Below the pieces are notes generated by a model. The model was not told the DNA's origin. It did not search any database and was given only the letters and a program-made list of their open reading frames with translations. From Mycobacterium sp. AZCC_0083 (GTDB lineage Bacteria; Actinomycetota; Actinomycetes; Mycobacteriales; Mycobacteriaceae), in contig NZ_JACHGP010000008.1 of NCBI RefSeq assembly GCF_014202335.1, positions 364,480 to 428,479 on the forward strand: a stretch of DNA of 64,000 nt, read 5' to 3'. Positions 35,546-42,772 of the stretch are shown here, piece by piece; position 1 is the stretch's first letter, and each line of letters starts with the position of its first letter. Position numbers and translations under genes: made by a program.

Positions 35546-35585
35546 CCGGGCGACGCTCGTCGCGGTAGGGCGCCGAAGCCATGGG

Positions 35586-36032
35586 TCAATCGGTGAAGGT
35601 GATCCGAACCGAGATCGGTGAGCTCTGAAGCGCGCGGAAGGTCGCGGAGCTCAGTGCCGTCATGACGGGTCCTTCGCCGAACGTCCGTCCGCGGGCCGCG
35701 ACGTCGTCGTCGGGAACGAATGCGGCAGTGCCGATTCGCCATCGCCTGCCGTGACGGAGGCGCACGGTCGGGTTGGCGGTGATGTTCTGCCCCCACCCCG
35801 ACCGGGTGCCGTGCTGGCAGATCAGCCAGGCGCCGGTGTCGTCGAAGCGGGCCGTCACGGGGACGGTGCGTAGCGCGCCGGTCTTGCGCCCGACGGTTTC
35901 GAGCTCGGTGGCAAGGGTGGTGCGGATCCCGAGCTTGCTCAGGGTCCGCACTGCCGGGTTGGCGAAGTATCTGCCGACGACGCGCTCGAACCGGAACTTC
36001 CGCAACGCCTTCTGCTCTGCGCTGGTCTTCAT
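35586..36032 (-). CDS. Deazaflavin (F420)-dependent nitroreductase-family protein
   Basis: A 148-residue Ddn-like split-barrel protein. The family motif ETVGRKTGALRTVPVTARF (about 47-65), with its GRKTG phosphate-binding loop, and WGQNITANPTVRLRHG are clear. These enzymes bind F420 and reduce quinones or nitro compounds; actinobacteria carry many paralogues. It is convergent with the alcohol dehydrogenase gene. Upstream of its start are two TetR-type operator motifs, so it is likely repressed by a TetR protein that is not encoded in this window. Confidence 0.88.
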   Translation of the reverse strand: MKTSAEQKALRKFRFERVVGRYFANPAVRTLSKLGIRTTLATELETVGRKTGALRTVPVTARFDDTGAWLICQHGTRSGWGQNITANPTVRLRHGRRWRIGTAAFVPDDDVAARGRTFGEGPVMTALSSATFRALQSSPISVRITFTD

Positions 36033-36046
36033 GGACCCTCCCCTAT

Positions 36047-36090
36047 ACCGTTCGGTCTACTCGGGTAGTGACGCTAGTAGACCGAACGGT
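36047..36090. promoter_or_regulatory. Double TetR-type operator
   Basis: Perfect 15-base inverted arms, ACCGTTCGGTCTACT (36047-36061) and AGTAGACCGAACGGT (36076-36090), 14 bases apart. Each arm contains the near-palindrome ACCG-NN-CGGT typical of TetR-family operators, so there are two sites facing each other. They lie 15-58 bases upstream of the Ddn-like gene start (36032) and could also act on a missing divergent TetR gene. Confidence 0.75.
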
Positions 36091-36240
36091 GTATTTCAAG
36101 GGTTGGGTCCTACGCGTCGACTGAGGCAGGCCCCGGCAACTCGACGCCTCCTGACCGCGTCGCGAACTGGGATCTCGTTCATGACCAGCGCGGAATCCGG
36201 TGTTCGGTCCCATCAGGCATTCGTGAGGCGTAACTTCCAG

Positions 36241-36257
36241 CTAATACGCAGTATTAG
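36241..36257. promoter_or_regulatory. Inverted repeat directly upstream of the AOC-barrel gene
   Basis: CTAATAC (36241-36247) and GTATTAG (36251-36257) around GCA form a perfect 7-base palindrome, immediately followed by GGGG, the ribosome binding site of the gene starting at 36266. It could be an operator or a leader hairpin that influences translation. The rest of the gap from 36091 shows no gene. Confidence 0.45.
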
Positions 36258-36265
36258 GGGAAAAC

Positions 36266-36751
36266 ATGAACAAGTACGTAAAACTGTCATGGATGGCAAT
36301 TGTGGCAATCCTTGGCGGCCTGGCGCTGGCACCCACCGCGACCGCCGATACGACTCTGACGCTCTTCGAGCACGACACCGTGCAACACCAGGCCGACCTC
36401 GGCAAGCCTGGACCGGGCCCGGGTGACCAATTCATCTTCGCCGGCGATGTGTTCGACCGTCCCGGTGGCATGTTCCTGGGAACGACCGGCGGCAGTTGCA
36501 CCACGCTCACCGGCAACGACAAGGCCGGCCAGACGACGTGCAACGGCACGTTCAACCTCGGCGGCGGCCAGATCGTCATCCAGGGCGTGGTCGACACCGC
36601 CGCCCTGTTCGTGCGCGGTGACACGGTTCCGCTCTCCATCGTTGGTGGCAACGGCATCTACCAGAACGCCCGCGGCACCGGAACCGTGCAGGTGCCCCCA
36701 GATGTGCTGAACCAGGCCGACGCGAACTTCGTCCTCAACCTGACCGGCTAG
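36266..36751 (+). CDS. Secreted allene-oxide-cyclase-barrel-like protein
   Basis: A 161-residue exported protein with a clear Sec signal peptide (WMAIVAILGGLALAPTATA, cleavage after about residue 27). The mature part has the beta-barrel pattern of bacterial AOC/dirigent-like proteins: TLTLFEHDTVQHQADLG, GDQFIFAGDVFD, a Cys pair (GSCTTLTG...TTCNGTFNLGGG) and NGIYQNARGTGTVQV. Function in bacteria is unknown. It has no obvious operon partner. It ends 177 bases before rplM and is the last gene of the accessory region. Confidence 0.8.
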   Translation: MNKYVKLSWMAIVAILGGLALAPTATADTTLTLFEHDTVQHQADLGKPGPGPGDQFIFAGDVFDRPGGMFLGTTGGSCTTLTGNDKAGQTTCNGTFNLGGGQIVIQGVVDTAALFVRGDTVPLSIVGGNGIYQNARGTGTVQVPPDVLNQADANFVLNLTG

Positions 36752-36768
36752 TCCCCAACGAAGGCGTT

Positions 36769-36797
36769 TTGACCTGCGAGGACACCCCCGGTAAGCT
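36769..36797 (+). promoter_or_regulatory. Promoter of the rplM-rpsI operon
   Basis: TTGACC at 36769-36774 and TAAGCT at 36792-36797 with a 17-base spacer, a good match to a housekeeping SigA-type promoter. The transcript would start near 36804 and have a leader of about 125 bases that includes a small hairpin (GGCGTG/CACGCC, about 36806-36822) before rplM. Ribosomal protein operons commonly have such leaders. Confidence 0.65.
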
Positions 36798-36928
36798 GCC
36801 TCGTTGGCGTGTGGCACGCCAGGGACCTCGGGTCAACGTCGGTCGCCGAGATCCGTCCCAGCCACACAACGCCAGACCGGCACCCGGGTCACACCGGGAC
36901 AAACCCGAGAGATGAAGAGGTAAGCGCT

Positions 36929-37372
36929 GTGCCCACGTACACGCCGAAGGCAGGTGACACCACGCATTCGTGGTACGTCATCGACGCCACGGACGTCGTG
37001 CTCGGCCGGCTCGCCGTCGAAGCAGCCAAGCTGCTGCGCGGCAAGCACAAGCCGACGTTCACGCCCAATGTCGATGGTGGCGATTTCGTCATCGTCATCA
37101 ACGCCGAGAAGATCGCCGTCAGCGGCGACAAGCTCAAGAACAAGATGGCTTACCGCCACTCGGGTTTCCCCGGTGGCCTCCGGGCGCGCTCGCTCGGTGA
37201 CGAGCTGGAGAAGCACGCGGACCGTGTCGTCGAGACTGCGATCGTCGGCATGCTGCCGCACAACAAGCTGAGCCGGCAGGTCCAGAAGAAGCTGAAGGTC
37301 TATGTCGGACCGGATCATCCGCATTCCGCGCAGCAGCCCGTTCCGTACGAGATCAAGCAGGTGGCGCAATGA
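36929..37372 (+). CDS. rplM: 50S ribosomal protein L13
   Basis: A 147-residue L13: SWYVIDATDVVLGRLAVEAA near the start, FVIVINAEKIAVSGDK, AYRHSGFPGGL and VGMLPHNKLSRQVQKKL are family hallmarks. It starts at GTG 36929 after GAAGAGG. It is coupled to rpsI by an ATGA overlap, the standard L13-S9 operon. In M. tuberculosis rplM directly follows esxT; here the two are separated by the accessory region. Confidence 0.97.
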   Translation: MPTYTPKAGDTTHSWYVIDATDVVLGRLAVEAAKLLRGKHKPTFTPNVDGGDFVIVINAEKIAVSGDKLKNKMAYRHSGFPGGLRARSLGDELEKHADRVVETAIVGMLPHNKLSRQVQKKLKVYVGPDHPHSAQQPVPYEIKQVAQ

Positions 37373-38001
37373 CCGAACCCAACGACACGACCGAACCCAA
37401 CGACGCGACCGAACCGACCGACGTGACCAATGGGGCGAGCGTAGCGACGGGGGAGACCGAGGTCGTCGAGACCGAAGCCCCCGAGGCCCCCGAGGTGGAA
37501 GCCGTCGAGACCCCGGCCGTCGAGACCCCGGCCGTGGAGACCGCGGCCGTCGAGACCGCAGCCCCCGAGACCGAGGCCGTCGTGGAGTCCGCTCCTCGCG
37601 AGCCCATCGTGATCGAGCGGCCCATCCAGACCGTCGGCCGCCGCAAGGAGGCCGTGGTGCGGGTGCGCCTGACTCCCGGCACCGGCAAGTTCACCCTGGA
37701 CGGCCGCTCGCTCGAGCAGTACTTCCCGAACAAGGTGCACCAGCAGCTGATCAAGGCTCCGCTGGTGCTCGTCGACCGGCTCGATACGGTCGACATCTTC
37801 GCCCACCTCGATGGTGGTGGCCCGTCCGGCCAGGCAGGCGCGCTGCGTCTGGCCATCGCCCGTGCGCTGATCATCGTGCAGCCCGAGGATCGGCCGCCGC
37901 TGAAGAAGGCCGGCTTCCTCACGCGTGACCCGCGTGCCATCGAGCGCAAGAAGTACGGTCTGAAGAAGGCCCGTAAGGCTCCTCAGTACTCGAAGCGCTG
38001 A
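37369..38001 (+). CDS. rpsI: 30S ribosomal protein S9 with long acidic N-terminal extension
   Basis: The last 130 residues are a normal S9 (IQTVGRRKEAVVRVRLTPGT; LEQYFPNKVHQQLIKAPL; ending LKKARKAPQYSKR, the basic tail that contacts the P-site tRNA). Before this lie about 80 extra residues rich in Glu, Thr, Pro and Ala: TEPNDTTEPNDATEPTD, then VET(P/A)A repeats. S9 in M. tuberculosis is about 151 residues with a shorter extension. The extension includes residues encoded by a G-rich short repeat (37432-37454) shared with the HAD pseudogene. The start ATG at 37369 overlaps the rplM stop, so it is well placed. Confidence 0.95.
   Translation: MTEPNDTTEPNDATEPTDVTNGASVATGETEVVETEAPEAPEVEAVETPAVETPAVETAAVETAAPETEAVVESAPREPIVIERPIQTVGRRKEAVVRVRLTPGTGKFTLDGRSLEQYFPNKVHQQLIKAPLVLVDRLDTVDIFAHLDGGGPSGQAGALRLAIARALIIVQPEDRPPLKKAGFLTRDPRAIERKKYGLKKARKAPQYSKR
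37432..37454 (+). repeat. G-rich short repeat inside rpsI (copy 2)
   Basis: GGGGCGAGCGTAGCGACGGG, followed by two G and an A, differing from the copy at 30845-30868 at one internal base and one G. It is translated in frame as GASVATG within the S9 N-terminal extension. Confidence 0.7.
37504..37563 (+). repeat. Four tandem 15-base repeats in rpsI
   Basis: GTCGAGACCCCGGCC occurs twice exactly (37504-37518, 37519-37533) and twice with one or two changes (37534-37548, 37549-37563), encoding VETPA, VETPA, VETAA and VETAA. The unit is a multiple of three, so copy number can change without shifting the frame. Confidence 0.85.
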
Positions 38002-38026
38002 TCTGCACATCGCTGTCTGGCCACGA

Positions 38027-38056
38027 GCGTGCGCGTCTTGTTTAAGACGCGCACGC
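38027..38056 (+). terminator. Hairpin terminator after rpsI
   Basis: A perfect 13-base inverted repeat, GCGTGCGCGTCTT (38027-38039) and AAGACGCGCACGC (38044-38056), with a GTTT loop. A few more pairs are possible outside, and a TGGTTTT stretch follows. It lies between rpsI and glmM and ends or attenuates the ribosomal protein transcript. Confidence 0.8.
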
Positions 38057-38078
38057 TTGTGCTGGTTTTAGGAGGGGC

Positions 38079-39410
38079 ATGGGTCGGCTGTTCGGCACCG
38101 ACGGGGTACGTGGCGTCGCCAATCGCGACCTGACCGCCGAGTTGGCCCTGGCCCTCGGCTCTGCCGCCGCCCGGCTGGGCACGTCCCGCGGTTCCCGCAG
38201 GCTGGCCGTCGTCGGCCGCGATCCACGGGCCAGCGGCGAGATGCTTGAAGCCGCCGTCATCGCGGGGTTGACCAGTGAGGGCGTCGACGCGATGAGGGTC
38301 GGCGTGCTGCCGACACCCGCGGTCGCCCATCTGACCGCCGCCTATGACGCCGAGTTCGGCGTCATGATCTCGGCTTCGCACAACCCGATGCCCGACAACG
38401 GCATCAAGATCTTCGGCCCCGGCGGCCACAAACTCGACGACGCCACCGAGGACCGCATCGAGGACCTCGTCGGCAGTGGGTCCGGCGCCCGTCCTATCGG
38501 CGCAGGCATCGGCCGGGTGGTCGACGCAGGCGATGCCCTCGACCGCTATCTGCGTCACATCGGCAAGGCCGTCACCACCCCTGCCGACGGCTTGACCGTC
38601 GTCGTCGATTGCGCACACGGTGCTGCGTCGACGGCTGCGCCGCAGGCCTACCGGGCCGCTGGCGCGAACGTCATCACCATCAACGCAGAACCCAACGGGC
38701 TCAACATCAACGACGGGTGCGGCTCGACGCACATGGGCCCGCTGCAGCGGGCGGTGCTGAGCCACGGAGCCGACCTCGGGCTTGCCCACGACGGCGACGC
38801 CGACCGCTGCCTTGCCGTCGACGCCGCAGGCAGGCTGATCGACGGCGACGCCATCATGGTGGTGCTCGCGCTGGCCATGCGCGATGCCGGTGAGCTCGCG
38901 TCGAACACCCTGGTGACGACGGTGATGAGCAACCTCGGCCTGCACCTGGCCATGCGCAACGCCGGGATCGAGGTCCGCACCACCGCCGTCGGTGACCGCT
39001 ACGTCCTCGAGGAACTGCGCGCGGGCGACTACTCGCTCGGCGGTGAGCAATCCGGCCACGTCGTAATGCCCGCGATGGGCACCACCGGCGACGGCATCGC
39101 CACGGGGCTGCGGCTGATGTCGCGGATGGCGCAGACCCGGCTGTCGCTGGCTGAACTGGCCGCGCCAATGCAGACCCTTCCGCAAGTGCTGATCAACGTC
39201 GCGGTGGCCGACAAGGCGACCGTCGCAGACGCGCCGTCGGTGCGGACCGCGGTGGCCAAGGCCGAGGCCGAACTCGGCGACACCGGCCGAATCCTGTTGC
39301 GGCCGTCGGGAACCGAGCAGGTGGTCCGCGTCATGGTGGAAGCCGCCGACGAGGACACCGCGCGGATACTCGCGGCCCGGGTGGCGGAGTCGGTCAGCGA
39401 ACAACGCTGA
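38079..39410 (+). CDS. glmM: Phosphoglucosamine mutase
   Basis: A 443-residue enzyme converting glucosamine-6-phosphate to glucosamine-1-phosphate, on the way to UDP-GlcNAc. All four phosphohexomutase motifs are present: phosphoserine loop VMISASHNPMPDNG (Ser about 100), metal loop HDGDADRC, sugar-binding loop GGEQSGH and phosphate loop RPSGTEQVVRVM. The start ATG at 38079 follows GGAGGGGC. It acts just after GlmS, encoded at 48307, in the same pathway. The gene order rplM, rpsI, glmM is conserved in mycobacteria. Confidence 0.96.
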   Translation: MGRLFGTDGVRGVANRDLTAELALALGSAAARLGTSRGSRRLAVVGRDPRASGEMLEAAVIAGLTSEGVDAMRVGVLPTPAVAHLTAAYDAEFGVMISASHNPMPDNGIKIFGPGGHKLDDATEDRIEDLVGSGSGARPIGAGIGRVVDAGDALDRYLRHIGKAVTTPADGLTVVVDCAHGAASTAAPQAYRAAGANVITINAEPNGLNINDGCGSTHMGPLQRAVLSHGADLGLAHDGDADRCLAVDAAGRLIDGDAIMVVLALAMRDAGELASNTLVTTVMSNLGLHLAMRNAGIEVRTTAVGDRYVLEELRAGDYSLGGEQSGHVVMPAMGTTGDGIATGLRLMSRMAQTRLSLAELAAPMQTLPQVLINVAVADKATVADAPSVRTAVAKAEAELGDTGRILLRPSGTEQVVRVMVEAADEDTARILAARVAESVSEQR

Positions 39411-39450
39411 CGGCGGAACCGAACGGGCCTGCGCCGCGTCCTAACCCGAC

Positions 39451-39756
39451 ATGGGAGAAAGTGACGCCGCACGCGTCGACGTCGCGGCGCTGCTCGACGT
39501 GGCACGCGGGTACGACGCCCTTGCCGACACCGTCGACGCCGCCGTCCGAGTCCACCTGACCCGGCTGTCCTTCGATGGTGCCGTCGCAGGGCGGGCATAC
39601 ACCGCGCGCGGTGATGCGCTGCGGAACTCGGTCGAGCACGTTGGCGACGGGATGCGGCTCTGGGCAAGGGCGAGCGTCGAGATTGCCTCCGCGCTCAGGG
39701 CTTCCGCGGATCGATACGTCGAGGCCGACGCGCGTGGCGCCCGGCGGGTGGGGTAG
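39451..39756 (+). CDS. ESX-secretion-associated EspC-like protein (Rv3440c type)
   Basis: A 101-residue helical protein with no signal peptide (MGESDAARVDVAALLDVARG; YDALADTVDAAVRVHLTRLS). The hairpin of two helices separated by FDGAVAGRAYTARGD resembles the EspC/type VII secretion target family. It lies between glmM and a larger protein with a WSGG turn, starting three bases before it, so the two are probably cotranscribed and may interact. The position corresponds to Rv3440c as I remember it. Whether it is secreted by ESX-4 is unknown. Confidence 0.7.
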   Translation: MGESDAARVDVAALLDVARGYDALADTVDAAVRVHLTRLSFDGAVAGRAYTARGDALRNSVEHVGDGMRLWARASVEIASALRASADRYVEADARGARRVG

Positions 39757-39758
39757 CG

Positions 39759-41093
39759 GTGCCCGAGGGATTCGACGTGGCAGCCCGGCTGGCCGCGGGA
39801 GAGCCGGCCGTCGAGCGCATCGGGACCTACGTGTGGGCGTGCAGGCAACTCGGCTATCAGGATCCGGATCTGACGGTGCACCCCGCGCAGGTACGCGATT
39901 GGTACGTCCACGACGATGGCCTCGATCTAGGGGCACTGGACGCCGACTGCGATGCGCTGGCGGCAGCGGCTGCCGCGGCCGACGATGCGGTGCGCCGCCA
40001 CGGGGAGCTGGCCGCCAAGTTGGCCGGCGCCTGGTCGGGCGGTGGTGCGGGGGCGGCGAGCGAATTCCTTTGGCGGCATGGACAATCGGCCGCGGGCGTG
40101 CGAGACGGTCTTCGCCGCGCCGCCGACGCGATGACAACGTTGCGTGACGAGCTGTGGCGCTCCGTCGACGAGAAGGTCGGGGCCGTGCTGGACATCGACG
40201 GCCGTAGGCTGCCGCAACGCGCCGAGTGGCTGGCCGCGGCCCAGACCGTGACAGCGGGTGCAGGTGACCGCGTGGCCGCCAGCGAGCTCGTCGACCAGCA
40301 GATCAAGCCGTTCGTGGACAACGACGTCCGCTCGGATTGGTTGGCGGCGATGCGCCGGGCGACTGCGTCGGCCACGGCGGCCTACGACGCGGCGAGCGCG
40401 CGCCTTGACTCCGGCGCAGTATCGACCTTCGACGTGCCTGGTGAGCTCGGGCCGAGGTGGGACGGGCCGGACGGCTCGCCCGCGTCCGTTGCGGCGGTGC
40501 CTGCCGCGACGGTGCCTGCCGCCGCGGTGATCTCGTCGCCCCCGCCCGCCTTCGATCCGCCGGCCGCAGCGCCAGCGGCGGCACCCGCGCAGGCACCGCT
40601 CGCCGATCCACTGCCCGCCGCGGCCGCACCAGCCGCACCAGCCGCAGCACCCGCGTCATCGATGCCGTCGCTCGGTGAGATGGCCGGCGGCATGCCCTCG
40701 CTCGGGACCGGAGCATCCGGCTTCGGGCAGCAACTCGCCGACCTGATCGGCGGACTGATCGGATCGTCGGGGGACGCGCCAGCCGACCCTCAGGGGCTCG
40801 ACCCGCCCAAAGAGACCGACGGGCAGGGCGATAACGCCGACCAGGAGGCCAAGACCGAACCTGCGGACGCCGCGGACGAATCCGCACCCGACGAAGAGGC
40901 GGATGCGCCGGACGCGGCCGCACCCGACGAGACCGAGACCGAAGCCAAGCCGACGCCGGAGCCCGCCGCGACGCCCGTTCCACCACCGCCGGATCCCGCT
41001 CCACCGGTCCCGCCCGCCGTCCAGGAGGCGCTACCCACGGAGCAGACGCCGTGCGAGATCGCCGCGGACGAGCTGCCGCAAGTAGGGGAGTGA
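39759..41093 (+). CDS. Large helical WXG-like protein with proline/alanine/acidic-rich tail (Rv3439c type)
   Basis: A 444-residue protein starting at GTG 39759. Residues 1-230 are helical and include a WXG100-like turn, GAWSGGGAGAASEFLWRHGQ (about 90). Residues 230-330 are Pro/Ala-rich low complexity, then a short Gly-rich hydrophobic stretch (FGQQLADLIGGLIG), and from 345 a highly acidic Glu/Asp/Pro tail. It resembles ESX substrates or Esp proteins in layout. It is paired with the preceding EspC-like gene. No signal peptide or catalytic motif is visible. Confidence 0.75.
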   Translation: MPEGFDVAARLAAGEPAVERIGTYVWACRQLGYQDPDLTVHPAQVRDWYVHDDGLDLGALDADCDALAAAAAAADDAVRRHGELAAKLAGAWSGGGAGAASEFLWRHGQSAAGVRDGLRRAADAMTTLRDELWRSVDEKVGAVLDIDGRRLPQRAEWLAAAQTVTAGAGDRVAASELVDQQIKPFVDNDVRSDWLAAMRRATASATAAYDAASARLDSGAVSTFDVPGELGPRWDGPDGSPASVAAVPAATVPAAAVISSPPPAFDPPAAAPAAAPAQAPLADPLPAAAAPAAPAAAPASSMPSLGEMAGGMPSLGTGASGFGQQLADLIGGLIGSSGDAPADPQGLDPPKETDGQGDNADQEAKTEPADAADESAPDEEADAPDAAAPDETETEAKPTPEPAATPVPPPPDPAPPVPPAVQEALPTEQTPCEIAADELPQVGE

Positions 41094-41094
41094 G

Positions 41095-41985
41095 TCAGAT
41101 CGTCTCGTCGCGGCACGCCAACGCCGCCGCGACGAACTCGTCGCGAGCCGGGTTCGTGGTCGCCGCATCCCAGATCAGCGTGACCTGGCCCGGCGCGATG
41201 TCTGCGATCGGAACCACCCGCACGTCGGGGCGGCGGTAGAACGCGGTGGTGGACCGGGGCAGGATGACGAATCCCTCCTGCGCGGCAACGCGTTCCAGCT
41301 TCTCCTCCACGGTCGAAGCCATCTTGCGGGTCGCCGCACTGCGCTGCTCGGCGGTGGCAACCGCGTACCACTCCGGCACGGTCTGCGGATCCTGCAACAG
41401 CCTGCGCGTGCCGAGGTCGGCGAGTCGCACGGACTCCTGCGACGCGAGCGGATCGTCGCTGGGCAACAGCGCAACTCGCGGTTCCTCGAGAAGCGCCACG
41501 GTGCCAAGACCGTGCCGGTCGATCGGCTCGCGGGCGTACACCACGTCGGCCTCCCCGCGCCGGATCATGTCGATCTGATCGGCCCAGCCCACCTGCATCA
41601 CCCGAGCACGACACGACGGTTCTGCGGCTTCGAACTTCCGCACCGCCGCCGTCGCCAAGAGGCCCGGCATGACCCCGACGACCACCGTCACCGTCGGCTT
41701 GGCGGCCCGAGCCAGCCTCTCCTGCAGGGCATTCGACTCACGCAACATGAATCGGGCGTCCTCAAGAAGCTGGGTGCCTGCGGCCGTCAACTCGGTGCCG
41801 CGGGAATCGCGGACGAACAACTGGACGCCCAACTCGTCCTCGAACGAGCGGATCTGACGAGACAGCACCGGCTGGGCGATGTGCAGCCGCCGCGCTGCCC
41901 GTCCGAAGTTCAGCTCCTCGGCCACCGCGACGAAGTACCTCAGCTTGCGCATGTCCAGATCCGGTACGTTCATGCCTCCAGCCAT
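41095..41985 (-). CDS. LysR-family transcriptional regulator
   Basis: A 296-residue LysR regulator. The N-terminal winged helix is MRKLRYFVAVAEELNFGRAA followed by RRLHIAQPVLSRQIRSFEDE; the effector domain begins at TVTVVVGVMPGLLATAAV. The start could be the ATG at 41985, 41973 or 41952; I list the first. It is divergent from an SDR gene starting at 42056, the classic arrangement in which the regulator activates its neighbour. Its stop is one base after the preceding plus-strand gene ends. Confidence 0.9.
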   Translation of the reverse strand: MAGGMNVPDLDMRKLRYFVAVAEELNFGRAARRLHIAQPVLSRQIRSFEDELGVQLFVRDSRGTELTAAGTQLLEDARFMLRESNALQERLARAAKPTVTVVVGVMPGLLATAAVRKFEAAEPSCRARVMQVGWADQIDMIRRGEADVVYAREPIDRHGLGTVALLEEPRVALLPSDDPLASQESVRLADLGTRRLLQDPQTVPEWYAVATAEQRSAATRKMASTVEEKLERVAAQEGFVILPRSTTAFYRRPDVRVVPIADIAPGQVTLIWDAATTNPARDEFVAAALACRDETI

Positions 41986-42055
41986 ACCTTGAGGGTATCG
42001 CGAATTGACGAAAAGAGTCTTGGACGAAGTCCGACGCGGAGCGGACCGTGGAGGC

Positions 42056-42772
42056 ATGAGTCTGAAGAACAGTCGAGTCCTCATCATCGGCGGCACCTCC
42101 GGCATCGGCCTTGGCGTCGCGACTGCCGTCGCCGAACGTGGCGCCATCCCGATCGTGGCGTCGCGTCGCCAGTCCAGCGTGGACCGCGCAGTCGCGCAGC
42201 TGCCAGAAGGGGCCAGCGGCGCCACCGTCGACCTCACCGACGAGGCGTCGCTCGATCAACTCGCGCGCACCGTCGGCGCCATCGACCACCTGGTGTTCAC
42301 CGCGGGGGAGTCACTCGAACTGGCGAGCCTTGCCGACTTGACGCCCGCGCGCATCACCGGGTTCTTCCAGACCCGCTTCGTCGGAGCACTCAGCGCGGTG
42401 CGGACATTCGCACCACGCATCGCCGAGTTCGGATCGATCACGCTCACCAGCGGCGCCGCCGCATGGCAGCCGGGATTCGGCGCCCTGCCGGTGAGCGTCT
42501 GTGGCGCGATGAACGCGTTGACCACCGCACTGGCCGTCGAGTTGGCACCAATACGGGTCAACGCGATCGCGCCTGGCGTGGTGCGCACCCCGCTGTGGGA
42601 TGCGATGGCCGACGCCGACCGTCACACGATGTACGGCCAAGCGGCGCAACAGCTTCCGCTCGGCCGCATCGGTGAGGTCGACGACGTGGCACTGGCCTAC
42701 GTGTACTGCATGGAGCAGGCCTTCGGCACCGGCATCGTCCTGAAGGTCGACGGCGGTACGGTTCTGGTCTAG
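42056..42772 (+). CDS. Short-chain dehydrogenase/reductase
   Basis: A 238-residue SDR. The cofactor motif is IIGGTSGIGLGVATAVAERG. The usual YxxxK active site is atypical: the aligned region reads LPVSVCGAMNALTTALAVEL with no Tyr/Lys pair, as in a group of SDRs that use other residues. The C-terminus is TGIVLKVDGGTVLV. The ATG at 42056 follows GTGGAGG. It is probably regulated by the divergent LysR protein. Its stop TAG shares the CTAG with the stop of the convergent helicase gene. Confidence 0.88.
   Translation: MSLKNSRVLIIGGTSGIGLGVATAVAERGAIPIVASRRQSSVDRAVAQLPEGASGATVDLTDEASLDQLARTVGAIDHLVFTAGESLELASLADLTPARITGFFQTRFVGALSAVRTFAPRIAEFGSITLTSGAAAWQPGFGALPVSVCGAMNALTTALAVELAPIRVNAIAPGVVRTPLWDAMADADRHTMYGQAAQQLPLGRIGEVDDVALAYVYCMEQAFGTGIVLKVDGGTVLV

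Noticed and set aside
37504..37563. Tandem repeats considered as a CRISPR-like array
   Set aside because: The units are contiguous 15-mers without spacers and are in-frame coding repeats in rpsI.
37983..39404. 473-codon minus-strand frame opposite glmM
   Set aside because: Shadow; all four phosphohexomutase motifs are on the plus strand.
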